Positions 1-11,839 of a stretch of DNA of 64,000 nt are shown here, piece after piece. Location: contig CAUYLG010026703.1 in assembly GCA_963573385.1 (NCBI GenBank), positions 1 to 64,000 on the forward strand. Reading direction: 5' to 3'. Each line of letters starts with the position of its first letter. Position 1 is the first letter of the stretch. The stretch comes from Cacajao melanocephalus. Taxonomy: Eukaryota; Chordata; Mammalia; Primates; Pitheciidae. A program made the position numbers and the translations under genes. Below the pieces are notes generated by a model, which saw nothing but the letters and a program-made list of their open reading frames with translations, did not search any database and was not told the DNA's origin.

Positions 1-2
1 TT

Positions 3-929
<927 letters not shown>

Positions 930-1078
930 AATTCTAGTATCTTCTTGCTTTCTGACCAGGCAACCCCTCACATGTTGACTTAACTTGTGAGTCTCCTTTT
1001 CTTCATCTGTAAAGTGGAGATGATTTTACTTGCCTCATGCATTTGTTGTGAGGATTAAATTACTATTGATGACAGCAG
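930..1078 (+). mobile_element. MIR SINE fragment
   Basis: Core MIR features are present in order: CTTCATCTGTAAAGTGGAGATGA then TTGTGAGGATTAAAT. Confidence 0.7.
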
Positions 1079-1264
1079 TCACAGTGACCTTCCATGAATG
1101 CCTCCTGCATGGGCTTGAGTGGATGTTTCAGAGGTGTTTTGTTTTATCTCACCCTCTCCAGAGCCTGTGCTTACTTACTGTGTCACTCTCCTCTCTAAGT
1201 TAAATGTGCAGGAAAGGCCCTCTCCAAGCCACTCAGTGGTGGGGGTACTCTCTGAATAGTCCTG

Positions 1265-1550
1265 CAAGCCTGTAATTCCAGCACTTTGGGAGGCTGAGGT
1301 CGGCAGATCATCTGAGGTCAGGAGTTCGAGACCAGTCTGGCCAACATGGTAAAACCCCGTCTCTACTAAAAATACAAAAAAATTAGCCGGGTGTGGTAGT
1401 GCATGCCTGTAGTCGTAGCTGCTACTTGGGAGGCTGAGGCAGGAGAATCATTTAAACTCTGGAGGCGAAAGTTGCAGTGAGCCGAGATCACGTCCCTGCA
1501 CTTCAGCCTCGGCAACAGAGTGAGAGTGTGTCTCAAAAAAAAAGAAAAAG
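1265..1550 (+). mobile_element. Alu, 5'-truncated
   Basis: It begins inside the left arm (GCCTGTAATTCCAGCACTTTGG) and ends in an A-rich tail. A short AGTCCTG direct repeat flanks both ends (1258-1264, 1551-1557). Confidence 0.9.
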
Positions 1551-2424
1551 AGTCCTGGGCCCTCCTGACAACAGGCTGTTGTACAGGCAGCCCCCATCAT
1601 GAAGGGGTGCTAAGAGTATAGAAGCATAGGGTCCATGCCAGTTCCTTCTCTGCCTTTGAGCCGCGAGACCACCCCTCAACACACAGGACCGACTGGCTCT
1701 CTCTCACAGGCCAGCATTCTGGTGCTCAGGAAAGCCAGGTGGCAGGGCCCGGGGAAGGAGTGCCACCTGTGGTCCTGTGCTGGTCATGTGTAGGCCTCAA
1801 AGCAGATCTCCCACCCTCCCAACTTTCTGGTGCATGCACAGTGCTTATAAATCCTGCAGCAAGCGACCCATTCACATAGGCAGAGGTGTGGCCTGATTTC
1901 TCTGTACTCTCTAGCCTCCTGATGTTTTCATTGAGCTAGGAATTCCACTCTTAACTTTTCATTTCCTTTAATTCAGATCTATGTCAAAACTCAAACACAC
2001 CTTGGAGGAGAAATGTTTTAAGCCCTCATCCTTCCTTTACATATTTGTGTGGATGTAGTTCTCATTTTTCCTGAGAGCAAACTGAGTAGAGGGCCTGAAG
2101 AGACCAAGGAGGAGCAAAAAGAGGTGCGAAGGTTCTCCAGCCACTCTGCTTCTCACTGCCTCCCAGGCTCCGCTCCCCTCTCCTTCCCGCCTCCTGGCGG
2201 GGCTCAGTTCTGGGGTCGGTTACTGTCATCAGTATCTTCTTTGTGTTCTTCATGCTACTAATAGTAATCGTGTGTGCACCTTTGGAAGTACCCATGTGTC
2301 TTTTGGGGGAAAAGTAATATTAACTTCGTTGCTTATGTAGATTGGAAAAATAAAAATTTGAACCTTATTCAAGACCCTGCAATGTAAACTGCTTCCAAAA
2401 TGAATAATAATGACCACAGCTACG
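1551..2424. other. Unique intronic sequence
   Basis: Mixed-composition intron. Overlapping 60-77 codon frames near 2.05-2.30 kb occur on both strands and look like chance. Confidence 0.6.
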
Positions 2425-2685
2425 GTAATGCAGGCGAGCATTGAATAGTGCTCACTGTGTGTCAGGCACTCTTCTCAGCCCTTAGATGTATCAGTGCATT
2501 CATCCTCACGCAGCTTCCTAGATAGGATGGTATTATCCCCATTCTAGACATTTGTGAACCAAGCCACATCAGGATTCAGTAGCTTTCCCGAGCTCGCACA
2601 TAGCTAATCAAGGGGTGCAACCACATAAGAACCCAGGCGGCCTGGCCCAGACCCATGCCCTGCACCGCTACACAGCTGCCCACCC
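2425..2685 (-). mobile_element. MIR SINE fragment
   Basis: Reversed MIR motifs are seen: CACTGTGTGTCAGGCACTCTTCTCAGCCC, ATTATCCCCATT, and a degenerate AGCTCGCACATAGCTAATCA. Confidence 0.7.
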
Positions 2686-2828
2686 ACCTTCTCCTTCCTC
2701 CATGTTTGACGTGCACTCCGCCTTGGCCAAGTCTCTCAGAGAGGTGACCTCTGGGGGATGTCATTAGCCAGAGTTTTCCATGTTAGCATAAATTAAGTTT
2801 GAAATAGAATTATCTTTGTTTACCTAGA

Positions 2829-3124
2829 CTTTTTTTTTTTTTTAAGAGACAAGGTTATGCTTTGTCACCCAGGCTGGAGGGCAGTGGTGTGAACAGGCTC
2901 TCTGCGGCCTTAAACCCCTGGGCTCAAGGGATCCTCCCACCTCAGTCTCCTGAGTAGCTAGAACAGTGGGTGCTCACCATCATGCTGGCTAATGTTTAAA
3001 TTTTTTATAGAGATGAGGTCTTGCTGTGTTGCCCAGGCTAATCCCGAGCTCCTGGGCTCAAGTAATCTTCCTGCCTCGCCTCCCAAAGCAGTGGAATTAT
3101 AGGCATGAACCACCGCACCCAGCC
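2829..3124 (-). mobile_element. Old Alu (AluJ-like), antisense
   Basis: T-run, then a diverged dimeric Alu in reverse, with the AluJ-like TTGAACTCCTGGGCTCAAG-type variants in both arms. Confidence 0.85.
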
Positions 3125-5760
3125 CCAGACTATTTTTAAGTAATTGATATTCTATGTACAGCCTTGAAAGACTGACATTTCCAAAAAGATAAATTTATTA
3201 CAGGAAATTTTATGTACCAAATTTAAGCAAGAGAATACGTGTGCTTTAATTGTTTGAGGAAAATGAACTATTGCTTGAAAAGAACATAGCTAAATAACTA
3301 TGTTGAACTTTCCCCAGTCCAGCTGAAGCTGTCCCTCAGCGTTTACTGTGGCGTGCGGGTGGAGGGTTGTGATTGTCCTTTTCAGGTTGAACTTTTTGTA
3401 TTATTTGTATTAATTGTACATCTTATGTTACAAATCCTTCACTTAGCTCATATTACTCTCAGACATTTGAATAACTGGTTTAATGTGAGACTACTTTCTG
3501 GGAATGATTCATTGGTATTTACTTGACATGTTTTAGAGACAGTGTTGAATATATCCGCTGGAAAAATCCAAGAGGAAACGTTAAATGAAATCATTTCCAT
3601 GACAGAGCTGGGGACAAGAGAGGGAGTTGGAGTTGAGTTCTCATCATGTGAACCCCACTCGATCGGCAGGTGGAAACTGAGGAAGAGGGAAGGAGCGGAG
3701 AAGAACCAGACGAGAGACATGGCTCTAGATGCTTTCCGAAGTGGCCGTGCCCTCCTTTTTGTGGAGAAATGGCTTTGGTCTGCACCTGCAGCTCTGGACG
3801 GACTGCCTGGGGCTAGGGCTGTGGAGGGGGAGGGCTGCGGAGTCTGATGGGAGGCGGGTGGCAGGGGTGTTGACAGGAAAAATCCGACTGGCGGCCTCAG
3901 GGAGCTGGGAGAGGAGAGGACGTGTCCTTTGCCTGTTGGAATTCCAGCCCTGGTGACTTTCAGTTACACCCTCCTCTCTCCCTGAACCCCATACAAAACA
4001 AAAATTCCCTAAAGCAGTCCCAGCTGATTCTAACAGTGTGGCCCAGCAGTGCCTGCTGGCTAGGAGCAGGGGCAGAAAATGCCTGAGGCTCCAAAGTGGG
4101 AGCCCAGGCTGGAATTTAGGATTCTGCTGCTCCCCCTTTCAGGCCCCTGGAGAATGTTCCAAAGGGAGGTGTGGAGGTTTCATTCAGTACTTTGGAGGGA
4201 GAAAGAAATGGGTTCTTTCTGTATTCTCTTTAAGATAGATTTGTTCTTAATCTTGAAAAATCATTTCTAGCCATTTTAGAAAAAAGAACATTAGTATAGT
4301 ACTCGTAAATATGGATAGGATAAAATTTTTTTACATACACATAGGATTCAGTAAATTTTTCATATGCTGACCTTTTAAGTCAAATTGTTTTGAAATTACA
4401 TTTATTTAAAAATGTGATTAGAGTTATATTAATTGATATTTGATTCTCTTTTAAGAGTTTTTCTCTGTTAGTACTTTTCAGACATGATTCAACTTGGACT
4501 TATTAGAGAAATAAACTCTGGTACACTTTCTCCAAACAGTCATATTTGTTTAGCCTATATTTATAAAATTGGCATTTTATTGGACCTCTGCTGTGGATAC
4601 TATTTATTTTTTTTGAAAATTTTAAAAGAAGAAAACAAAGTTCAGCCTTTGTGATGAGACACACAAATTCAGACTAAATTTGCTGCTTCCAGAATGTATG
4701 GCAGAGACGGACGCAGCTATTTGTTCCCAGAACAGTGGGCCCAGGAGGCCCTGTGCAGTGGGCAGGGGACACCTGGTGCTGCCTCCACAGCCTGCCCCAG
4801 TCAGCTCCCGTTGTCCTGAGCTTCCGGGGCTCCCGCTTGACCTTTGGCTCGGAGATGTCCACACTGCTTGCCTCCCTCAGCTGTGGAGCAGGGCCGCAGC
4901 CTCCACATGGGGTTGTTGCGAGTTAGCTGAGCCACCGTGTGGAAAGCACAGGCGCAAGACAGACCCCGTGGAGCACCACCATCGTTACTGCAGGCTTTCT
5001 AGCTATTTAGAATCTGTGTGAAGACTCAGAAAAACCACTTTGACTTTTAGGAAATTACATATTCATGGCTTGAGCTGTACCCACTGGCTTTGTGCTTGGA
5101 ACAAGATACATAATTATTTTTGGTTCAAAAGATTAGATTCAAATTATCGATCATCAGAGACTAAAGTTTCCTAAGGCATATCACACGGAATTCAAGGTGG
5201 CTTTGATGTGTTCCTGTGCTAATCCACAACCTTGAAAGTTCCTGGTTAGTGCAGTGTTTCATGCTCTGACAGCTATCTTTAAGATGTTGTTTTTGGGTTG
5301 CCAGGTGTTCACTGAAACACACTGGCCATGTGTTTGCGCATGCACGTGTGCATACACACAGTGACTGCGGAGTGCCAGGAGCTGTGACTGAACGCGGACT
5401 TGGTAGAGCAGTATCGACGTTTTTATCTTCAGGGCAAGCTCTTGATGCATAGCTTCGTGTGATGTCTCCTTGATAACAGCCTGAAGCATCAGTAATCTTT
5501 ATAGCAAGAATTCTAGTGCTCTGTTCTGCATACCAAGCTTGCCGTTTATTCTGCCCAGTAAATATATGGCTTTTATGGAGTCATAAATCATGACAGTAGG
5601 AGTCATACCAATCTGAAAAAGAGGAGATTTAAATCTTTAGAGTCAACAACATCTAAGGTAATGTAGACATTATTCTTACTTAGAATTACCATTCTTACTT
5701 AAAGGTAGTATATTTCATGTCTTTAAAGATAACTTTAGAGACATACTGCCAGAGAAACAA
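3125..5760. other. Unique intronic sequence
   Basis: About 2.6 kb with no recognised repeat or gene. It is AT-rich at 4.25-4.65 kb and more GC-rich at 3.6-4.2 and 4.7-4.95 kb. Frames up to 113 codons occur on both strands without family resemblance. Confidence 0.55.
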
Positions 5761-5871
5761 ATATTAAGAGCACACTGTGTGCAAGCATTATGCGAGGTGC
5801 TGGAGAGAAGAGAGGGGGAAAAGCTCCTCACCCTCAAGCAACTTGAAGCTTAGAGGATGATGCTAAATAGT
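5761..5871 (-). mobile_element. L2 3'-end fragment
   Basis: Resembles the reversed L2 tail: GTGTGCAAGCATTATGCGAGGTGCTGG, then a ...CTCAAGCAACTTGAAGCTTA-like stretch. Confidence 0.55.
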
Positions 5872-5884
5872 AAAAGATTCTAGA

Positions 5885-6500
5885 GGCCGAGCATGGTGGC
5901 TCACTTCTGTAATCCCAACAGTTTGGGAGGCCGAGGCTGGTGGATCACCTGAGGTCAGAAGTTCGAGCCCAGCCTGGCTAACATGACGAAACTCTGTCTT
6001 TACTAAAAATACAAAAATTGGCTGGGCACGGTGGCTCATGCCACCAGCACTTTGGGAGGCTGAGGCAGGCGGATCACCTGAGGTCGGGAGTTTGAGACCA
6101 GCCTGACCAACATGGACATGGAGGAACCCTGTCTCTACTAAAAAAAAAAAAAAAAAAAAGAATACAAAATTAGCCACGTGTGATAGTGCATGCCTGTAAT
6201 CCCAGCTATTCGGGAGGCTGAGGCAGGAAAATCCCTTGAACCCGGAGGTGGAGGTTGCACTGAGCCAATATTGTGCCATTGTACTCCAGCCTGGGCAACA
6301 AGAGCGAAACTCTGTCTCAAAAAATAAAACAAAACAGAAATTAGCCAGTCATGGTGGCACGTGCCTGTAATCCCAGCTACTCAGGATGCTGAGGTAGGAG
6401 AATTGCTTGAACCCGGAGGGTGGAGGTTGCGGTGAGCCAAGATTGCGCCACTACACTCCAGCCTGGGTGACAGAGCAAGACTCTGTTCTCAAAAAACAGA
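5885..6500 (+). mobile_element. Alu (outer copy) split by a second Alu
   Basis: The outer Alu occupies 5885-6019 and 6343-6500. It is flanked by imperfect 13-bp direct repeats (AAAAGATTCTAGA at 5872-5884 and AAAAGATTGTAGA at about 6501-6513). The second Alu interrupts it at the middle A-rich region. Confidence 0.93.
6020..6333 (+). mobile_element. Alu (inner copy) nested in the outer Alu
   Basis: A full-length Alu in the same orientation, flanked by ACAAAAATT (6011-6019) and ACAGAAATT (6334-6342), the duplicated target within the outer Alu. It carries an internal A-run at about 6141-6159. Confidence 0.92.
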
Positions 6501-6784
6501 AAAGATTGTAGAACAATCTGACCAGGCTGAGGGTTCCATACTCTTCTTGTGCTATGAAGCAGGAAGAAAGGCCTCCTGAGTGAGCTGAGGCTGCACGAGC
6601 ATGAACAGGGTTTCATACTGTCCTCCAGAGGCCAGTGTACAGAGCAGCATCATCTCCTCCCTCCTGTCCACCCTGCCCTTCATAAGGCTCTAGTTTTGCA
6701 GGTGATGGAGGGGGCTCACACCTCAGCTGCTGGCATGAGCTAAGGAACCATTTAACAGTCAGCACTGTCCACTGCTTACTTCTC

Positions 6785-6905
6785 TCTCTAATTCACATAC
6801 AATTAAACACAGATTTTTAATGCATGGCTAATAAGTTTTGACAGATGTCTGCACCTGTGTAACTGTCACCCTAGTCAAGGTACAGAGAACACCTCTGTCT
6901 GCTGA
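6785..6905 (-). mobile_element. L1 3' UTR fragment, antisense
   Basis: Resembles the reversed old-L1 3' UTR (TTTTGACAGATGTCTGCACCTGTGTAACTGTCACCCTAGTCAAGGTACAGA-like order). Confidence 0.55.
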
Positions 6906-7325
6906 AAGTTTTTGCCATGCTGGCTGTTGTGTGCCAGTGTGGCAGGACAGCATGGGGCAGAGGAATGATGGCCCTAAGAAAGGAAGGAGGAATAGCGGGA
7001 ATCTTGCGTTCATTCTTTCCCCACGTGGAGATAGATTTGTGCTAGTTCCACATTGTGGAACATCCTCCTTTCTTTGCTTAGACTTCCCTGGGAGCAGTAG
7101 CCCATGTACTGGTGGCCTAGCTCACATTGTGGCTTGGTTCTGGGCCGGTAAAGCCATAAGTCTTTCCTACCTACAGATACCATTCCCTATCTTCATTGTG
7201 TGCTTTTAGTCAGGTTTTCTGTGGGCCAGATGCATCTGTGAGTGTGCCCTCATTAATATGGGACTCTGTGTTTGTCCAGCACATGTGGGGTTTATTCACG
7301 CACCAGTAATTATTATTCAACATTG
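6906..7325. other. Unique intronic sequence
   Basis: No gene or repeat recognised. Opposing 61- and 123-codon frames near 6.83-7.2 kb overlap an L1 remnant and look like chance. Confidence 0.55.
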
Positions 7326-7470
7326 TTTCCTTTAGTGCAAGAAGCGCTTACTGAGTGCTTACCATACACCACTTTTCTGTGAACCTCTGCAATACCTGAG
7401 TCAGACGCAGTTCTTATTCTCAAGTAGCTCATGATCCACTGTGGGAGACAGATGGCTAGATGATACAGTG
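7326..7470 (-). mobile_element. L2 3'-end fragment
   Basis: The order CTTACTGAGTGCTTACCATACACC, TCTCAAGTAGCTCATGATCC, GTGGGAGACAGATGG matches the reversed L2 tail. Confidence 0.6.
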
Positions 7471-7491
7471 TAGTCATATCCCATTATTTCT

Positions 7492-7560
7492 GATACCCCA
7501 AATCTTGATCAGAAGCCTTGACAGAAGCTACGAAGACTTCTGATCAAGATTTGTGGTATC
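7492..7560. repeat. 24-bp inverted repeat with 21-nt loop
   Basis: Arms at 7492-7515 and 7537-7560 pair over 24 bases with one mismatch. Pairing resumes beyond a bulge in the outer flanks (TTATTTCT / AGAATAA). It forms a pre-miRNA-sized hairpin between L2 and MIR fragments. Transcription is not shown. Confidence 0.8.
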
Positions 7561-7567
7561 CAGAATA

Positions 7568-7745
7568 ACGACGACAACAATAATAGTTACTTATTGAGTG
7601 CGTCCTGTGTCCTAGGCACAGTTCTGAGCATTCATCTCTTACCTCATTTAATGATGACACTTCTCTCACCTTGCAGATGAGGAGACTGAGGGCCAGAATG
7701 GTTAAGTGCGTACCTGAGACCACACAGCTGTTAAGTGGCATGAGA
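7568..7745 (-). mobile_element. MIR SINE
   Basis: Reversed MIR: CAGATGAGGAGACTGAGGGCC then ACCACACAGCTGTTAAGTGGC. Confidence 0.85.
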
Positions 7746-8134
7746 AAGAAAGAAACTTTCATTTTAAGCCACTTAGATTTTTGTGAATTGTTAGTTACTG
7801 TAGCATGAACTAGCGCATCCTAACTGATAAAGCACCAGCATGCAGGGTGGATCCCTGAGCCAGTTAAAAGGTTGCTACAGCAGTGGAGACCTGGTTGGAG
7901 CATGATGATAAGCCGGGAAATAAAGGGACGTATTTGAGAGACAACAGTTTGATAAAGAGTAATGAAAGAGGAAGCTTTCTTTCTGGTAGCCTATTCTGTT
8001 TCATTATTGTTATCATTTTGGTAAAGAAGTTGAATTTTCATTGTTGCCTTATGTTTTCAAGGGTGACCTCAGTATTTTAATGTTTTTATGTTGGTGATTT
8101 TGAGCAGAGACTATATTATCATAAACCACAACAA
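7746..8134. other. Unique intronic sequence
   Basis: No gene or repeat recognised. Confidence 0.55.
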
Positions 8135-8255
8135 GCCTAGCATGTAAGCTCCATGTCTGCCTGCTCCTCATTCTCTCCAAGGCCCCCGGCGTAGTTCTGG
8201 GCCCACAGTGAGTGCTCTGGAACTTTTAGGGATGAATAAATGAATATTCTTAAAT
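8135..8255 (+). mobile_element. L2 3'-end fragment
   Basis: TGTAAGCTCCATGTCTGC, then CCACAGTGAGTGCTCTGG and GATGAATAAATGAAT, the forward L2 tail. Confidence 0.65.
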
Positions 8256-9700
8256 CTGTTCATTGTTTGCACAGTTAAATTTTTCTAAGCACTTATGTAA
8301 TACTGTGTTTGCTTAATTTTCATTTCTCACCAACCTTTATGGGAGACTAGGTGATAACTGGTTAAATTGTGATACAGAATCACAGGTATAATCTTGAAAA
8401 GGTAAAAATTAAATGTAATGAAGCATTATAAGCCAGTGACTGGAACATTTTATGCAAGCCTTTGCTCTTTATTTATTTAGTTTTGATCATACACCTCTTC
8501 CCAGTTTTTGCCTAGTCCTCATTAGTAGTTACATTAAGATCTGTTTTAAGTTCTACCTCAGGGAGTGGCAAAAGCTGGTTGCTTGTCTAAATGGCCTTTA
8601 ATTAAAATTTTAAAAAATTAGACCATTGTGTTAGATTTTTACAAATGTTGGCTAAAACAGAAGAGGTTGATAAGTGCAGCTGGGCTGAAACTATACTTAC
8701 GTAGATTAAAGTAGAATCTAGCTTTTAAAAAAAACTACATCTGTCTGGGATGAAGTAGGTGTGGTCTTACCTGAAGCAGGTGAATGGACCAGATACACCT
8801 TTAAGAGCCCTCTGACTCCCAGGTTTTCCAATTTTTAAAAACTTCCTATTTTGTCATATGTTTTTACTTCACTTTATGGTTTTAAGTGAGCCGAACAACA
8901 AAAGTTAATCGTAAAAGATAGTATTTTACTTGTAACAATTACAGAAAAAGTTTAAAGCTTGACATTACCGGTGAAAAGGAAGTCAGTCTCATCTGCCCTC
9001 TGTGCGTTTCTGAGACTGTGTTTGTATTTATTCGCCCTTGTCTGTTTCCCCTGACCAGCCTGCGTTTCTTTCTGGAGGCGCAGGTACTCAGCTTATTTTC
9101 TCTGTCTCTGCATTGCCTGACAGAGGGCCCCACCCACGGTAGGCACTCCAGCTTCATGACTACATCCCGTTTCTTCTTCATCTTTGTGATGACAGGTAGC
9201 AGATAAAGCAGGTTGTTTCAGCAGAAGCAGACTGCAGCAGTAGGATCATTCTGCGGTATGTGTCCTTGCTCAGTGTTGATGGGCTCCACCCTGGTCGAAC
9301 CTGCATCCGCACACCTGTCGCGCGTTCCTGGGAGGCTCCCAGACGCGCTCCTGTCTGGCCAAGGCGCTTCCTTCTTGCTCTTCAGCTGGCTGAAGAGAAC
9401 CTGGGTGACAGTGTATGTGTTCAGGCCACAGGGAGAGCACAGACTCCTAGAGCTAGAACCAAGGGGATTCCAGGCCTCAGGGACTGTCCCATGGTTCCTC
9501 AGAGGCCACCTCAGTCTTACTCCTGTCTCTCCAGTTGGTCTTGTTTTGCTGATGGCCTCTCATGGCCCCAGCCATCTCTCCACATCCTCCCCTCTCTGCT
9601 CTGGAGCCCCCACTGACAGATGCCTTCCCCCTGTGTTCTGGCTCCAAATTCCAAGTGAGAGTAATTGCGTGGCCTCCCTCAACCCCTGTTGTAGTCCCTC
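8256..9700. other. Unique intronic sequence
   Basis: AT-rich to about 8.95 kb, then GC-rich. The longest frame in the window (284 codons, 9213-10067) starts here. It has no recognisable domain and overlaps a MER5-like transposon, so I do not treat it as a gene. Confidence 0.55.
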
Positions 9701-9703
9701 ACA

Positions 9704-9840
9704 ACCCAGACTGTGGACTGCAGAGGCATCACCCAGGGGCTTGTCTGATTTGCAGATCTCAGGCTCCACCCGAGACACCCTGAATCAGAGCATCCTCAGG
9801 GGACTGGAATGTACAGAAGCGTTTAAGAAGTGCTTTGTAA
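9704..9840 (+). mobile_element. MER5-like hAT fragment
   Basis: Follows the MER5A order: GCATCACCCAGGGGCTTG, AGATCTCAGGCTCCACCCGAGACACCCTGAATCAGA, and a ...GAAGTGCTTTG end. Confidence 0.6.
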
Positions 9841-10177
9841 AGCTGTGGCCTCTCCTGCACAAAGAACTGCGTAGTCCCTTTTCCTGGAGTAGGAGGCTGT
9901 GGGTACAGCATTTTCTTTTGGAAGTAGGCCTAGGAAAAGACGTTTCTGTGGCCATCCTGCCCCCTCTCCCGCACCCTGGTGACTCTCAGCTGGGGAGGGT
10001 TGCCGGACAGTGTTCTGGGGGCAGGAAGGAGGTGCAAGAATCTGGAGAGCTGGAGAGAGTGCAGTAGTGAGGTGGGCCTGGCGCATTCAGGGCAAAGAAG
10101 GAAGGAACGTGGGAACTGGCTGGAGAGACTTGCAGGGCTACTCAGAAATGAGGCTGAGTGAGAGTGAAAGGTTTCGT

Positions 10178-10378
10178 GAAGGTTGTGTCAAGGTTACGGA
10201 AGGCCTTCGAATTCTAGCTGAGGCCTTTGGCCTTGCCCCCTCGGCCGCTTTGCCCGGAGGCAGACAGCTCCTTTGCCTGAGCCTCTGTGCCTGCACTCCT
10301 CCCTCAGCCCCTGGTCTCCAGAGTGTGTGGTGCTGCACCCCCAGGTGTCTGCTCATCTCATCAGAGGCCTTTCCTGCC
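10178..10378. repeat. Direct duplication, copy 1
   Basis: Shares about 200 bp with 10897-11096 (AAGGCCTT, GCTGAGGCCTTTGGCCTTGC, CGCTTTGCCCGGAGGCAGAC, GTGTCTGCTCATCTCATCAG). It is not recognised as a known transposon. Confidence 0.8.
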
Positions 10379-10564
10379 CCCTACCCATTAAAGTCGGCCC
10401 GCCAAGTCCCCCACCTCTCTCTCCCTGCTCCTCAGGCCCTTCCTTTGCCCCAGGTTGGGCTCTTGCCTTTTTCTCTGTTCCTTCACTGCCACTGCTCAGA
10501 CTGTCTTCATATGCACGCATTTACAGGCACATTTGTGGTTGGTTTTGTCTGCTCTGCTCTTTGC

Positions 10565-10680
10565 AACCCTAGAATGTAAGTTCAAGGACGGCAGTCAAGG
10601 ACCATTTGTCTCTTCACCATACTGGTGCCTGGAACAGCATAGCATGGTGGTGGAGTAGGCTCACCGAGTGAGTGGGTGAG
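10565..10680 (+). mobile_element. L2 3'-end fragment
   Basis: AGAATGTAAGTTCAAGGACGGCAG then CACCATACTGGTGCCTGGAACAG resemble the forward L2 tail. Confidence 0.5.
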
Positions 10681-10735
10681 TGTGGGCCATTTTGAGGTGC
10701 TGGCTGTGTTAGGCTCTTACCCCACCTCCCTCCAC

Positions 10736-10891
10736 CAAGGAATAAATTCTTTGGGTGCTCAGTTTGCTTTGCTCCACTGTACCAAAGCATGCAAGGGTTT
10801 GATACCAAAAAAGAGAAAACCCTATCTTAGCTTCAAGTTACCCACAAAGGATGACTGGAGTAAAAAAGTCAACGAAACCACCACTGGTAAA
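10736..10891 (+). repeat. Inverted repeat, left arm
   Basis: Pairs with 11689-11836 in reverse orientation, roughly nine of ten bases identical by eye. Shared landmarks include AATAAATTCTTTGG, AAAGCATGCAAGG, CCCTATCTTAGCTTCAA and CCCACAAAGGATGACTGG. The second direct-duplication copy follows immediately. Confidence 0.85.
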
Positions 10892-10896
10892 AGAGG

Positions 10897-11096
10897 TTTT
10901 CCCAAGGTTAGGGAAGGCCTTTGAGTTCAAGCTGAGGCCTTTGGCCTTGCCCCCTCGCCCGCTTTGCCCGGAGGCAGACAGCTCCTTTGCCTGAGCTTCT
11001 GTGCCTGCGCTCGCCCCCAGCCTCCCGCAGCCCCAGGTCTCCAGAGTGAGGCTGCTGCGCCCTCGGGTGTCTGCTCATCTCATCAGAGGCCTTGCT
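10897..11096. repeat. Direct duplication, copy 2
   Basis: Second copy of the block at 10178-10378, with scattered substitutions and a small insertion (CGCCCCCAGCCTCCCGCAGC region). Confidence 0.8.
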
Positions 11097-11688
11097 GCTT
11101 TTCTCAGGCTGCTACGTGTTACTGAAGAAGATTGTAATACCTGACTCGCGAGTTCCATTCCAGAATTCAGCTAGCTAGCTTCTGCCCGGCCTCTCCGGCA
11201 GCCTCCCTACTTCTCCCGGATCCTGCAGTGCGTGCTTGAAATCCTTCCCACGGTGCACACTCACCTTCAGTGCTGCAGCATCGGGCCCTGACTTTAGACG
11301 CTTGCTTGCCAAGTCCAGATTGTCTGCAGGAACCATCTTCTCCTTTGCCCATCGCAGGGGAGTTCCCTCTCTGCAGGGCTAGACCCGTACCCCACCCCAC
11401 TCAGGCAAGCCTTCTTGCCCGAGGCCCAGACTCCTCAGACTCCTGCCTGTCACACTGCCTTCCTGCTCACTCAGCATGTGATCAGGGCACCTGGTCAGGT
11501 TCCGTGGAAGGGTTTCCTTAGCAAGGCTTCTGTTCTATAAAATGTTTGCAGCTCCCCTCCCTTCCCCATGAGTTTGAGTCTCATCTCGCAAAAGACATCT
11601 CCCTTGCATCTGGCTAATCCAGGTTTGTTTGGCCTTGTCCTTTCAGACTTCAAAATCCAACTCCCTCTTTGCGCGCATTTGTCTTTTC

Positions 11689-11836
11689 CCAGTGGTAGTT
11701 TCGTTGATTTTTTACCCCAGTCATCCTTTGTGGGTAGGTTGAAGCTAAGATAGGGTTTTTTCTTTTTTGTTATCAAATCCTTGCATGCTTTGGTGAAGTG
11801 GAGCAAAGCAAACTGAGCGTCCAAAGAATTTATTCA
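11689..11836 (-). repeat. Inverted repeat, right arm
   Basis: Reverse partner of 10736-10891; the spacer is about 800 bp. Beyond GGGAAAAG/GGTAAAAG the two arms lose similarity. Confidence 0.85.
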
Positions 11837-11839
11837 GAA

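Noticed and set aside
5863..6616. Frames containing [15 protein letters not shown] and [10 protein letters not shown] motifs
   Set aside because: These are the standard translations of antisense Alu; the same applies to similar frames near 14.4, 19.5, 36.4, 38.3, 58.5, 59.7 and 63.2 kb.
9213..10067. 284-codon open frame on the + strand, the longest in the window
   Set aside because: No recognisable domain and low-complexity S/P/L/R composition in GC-rich sequence. It overlaps a MER5-like transposon and has equally open antisense frames. Best read as chance.
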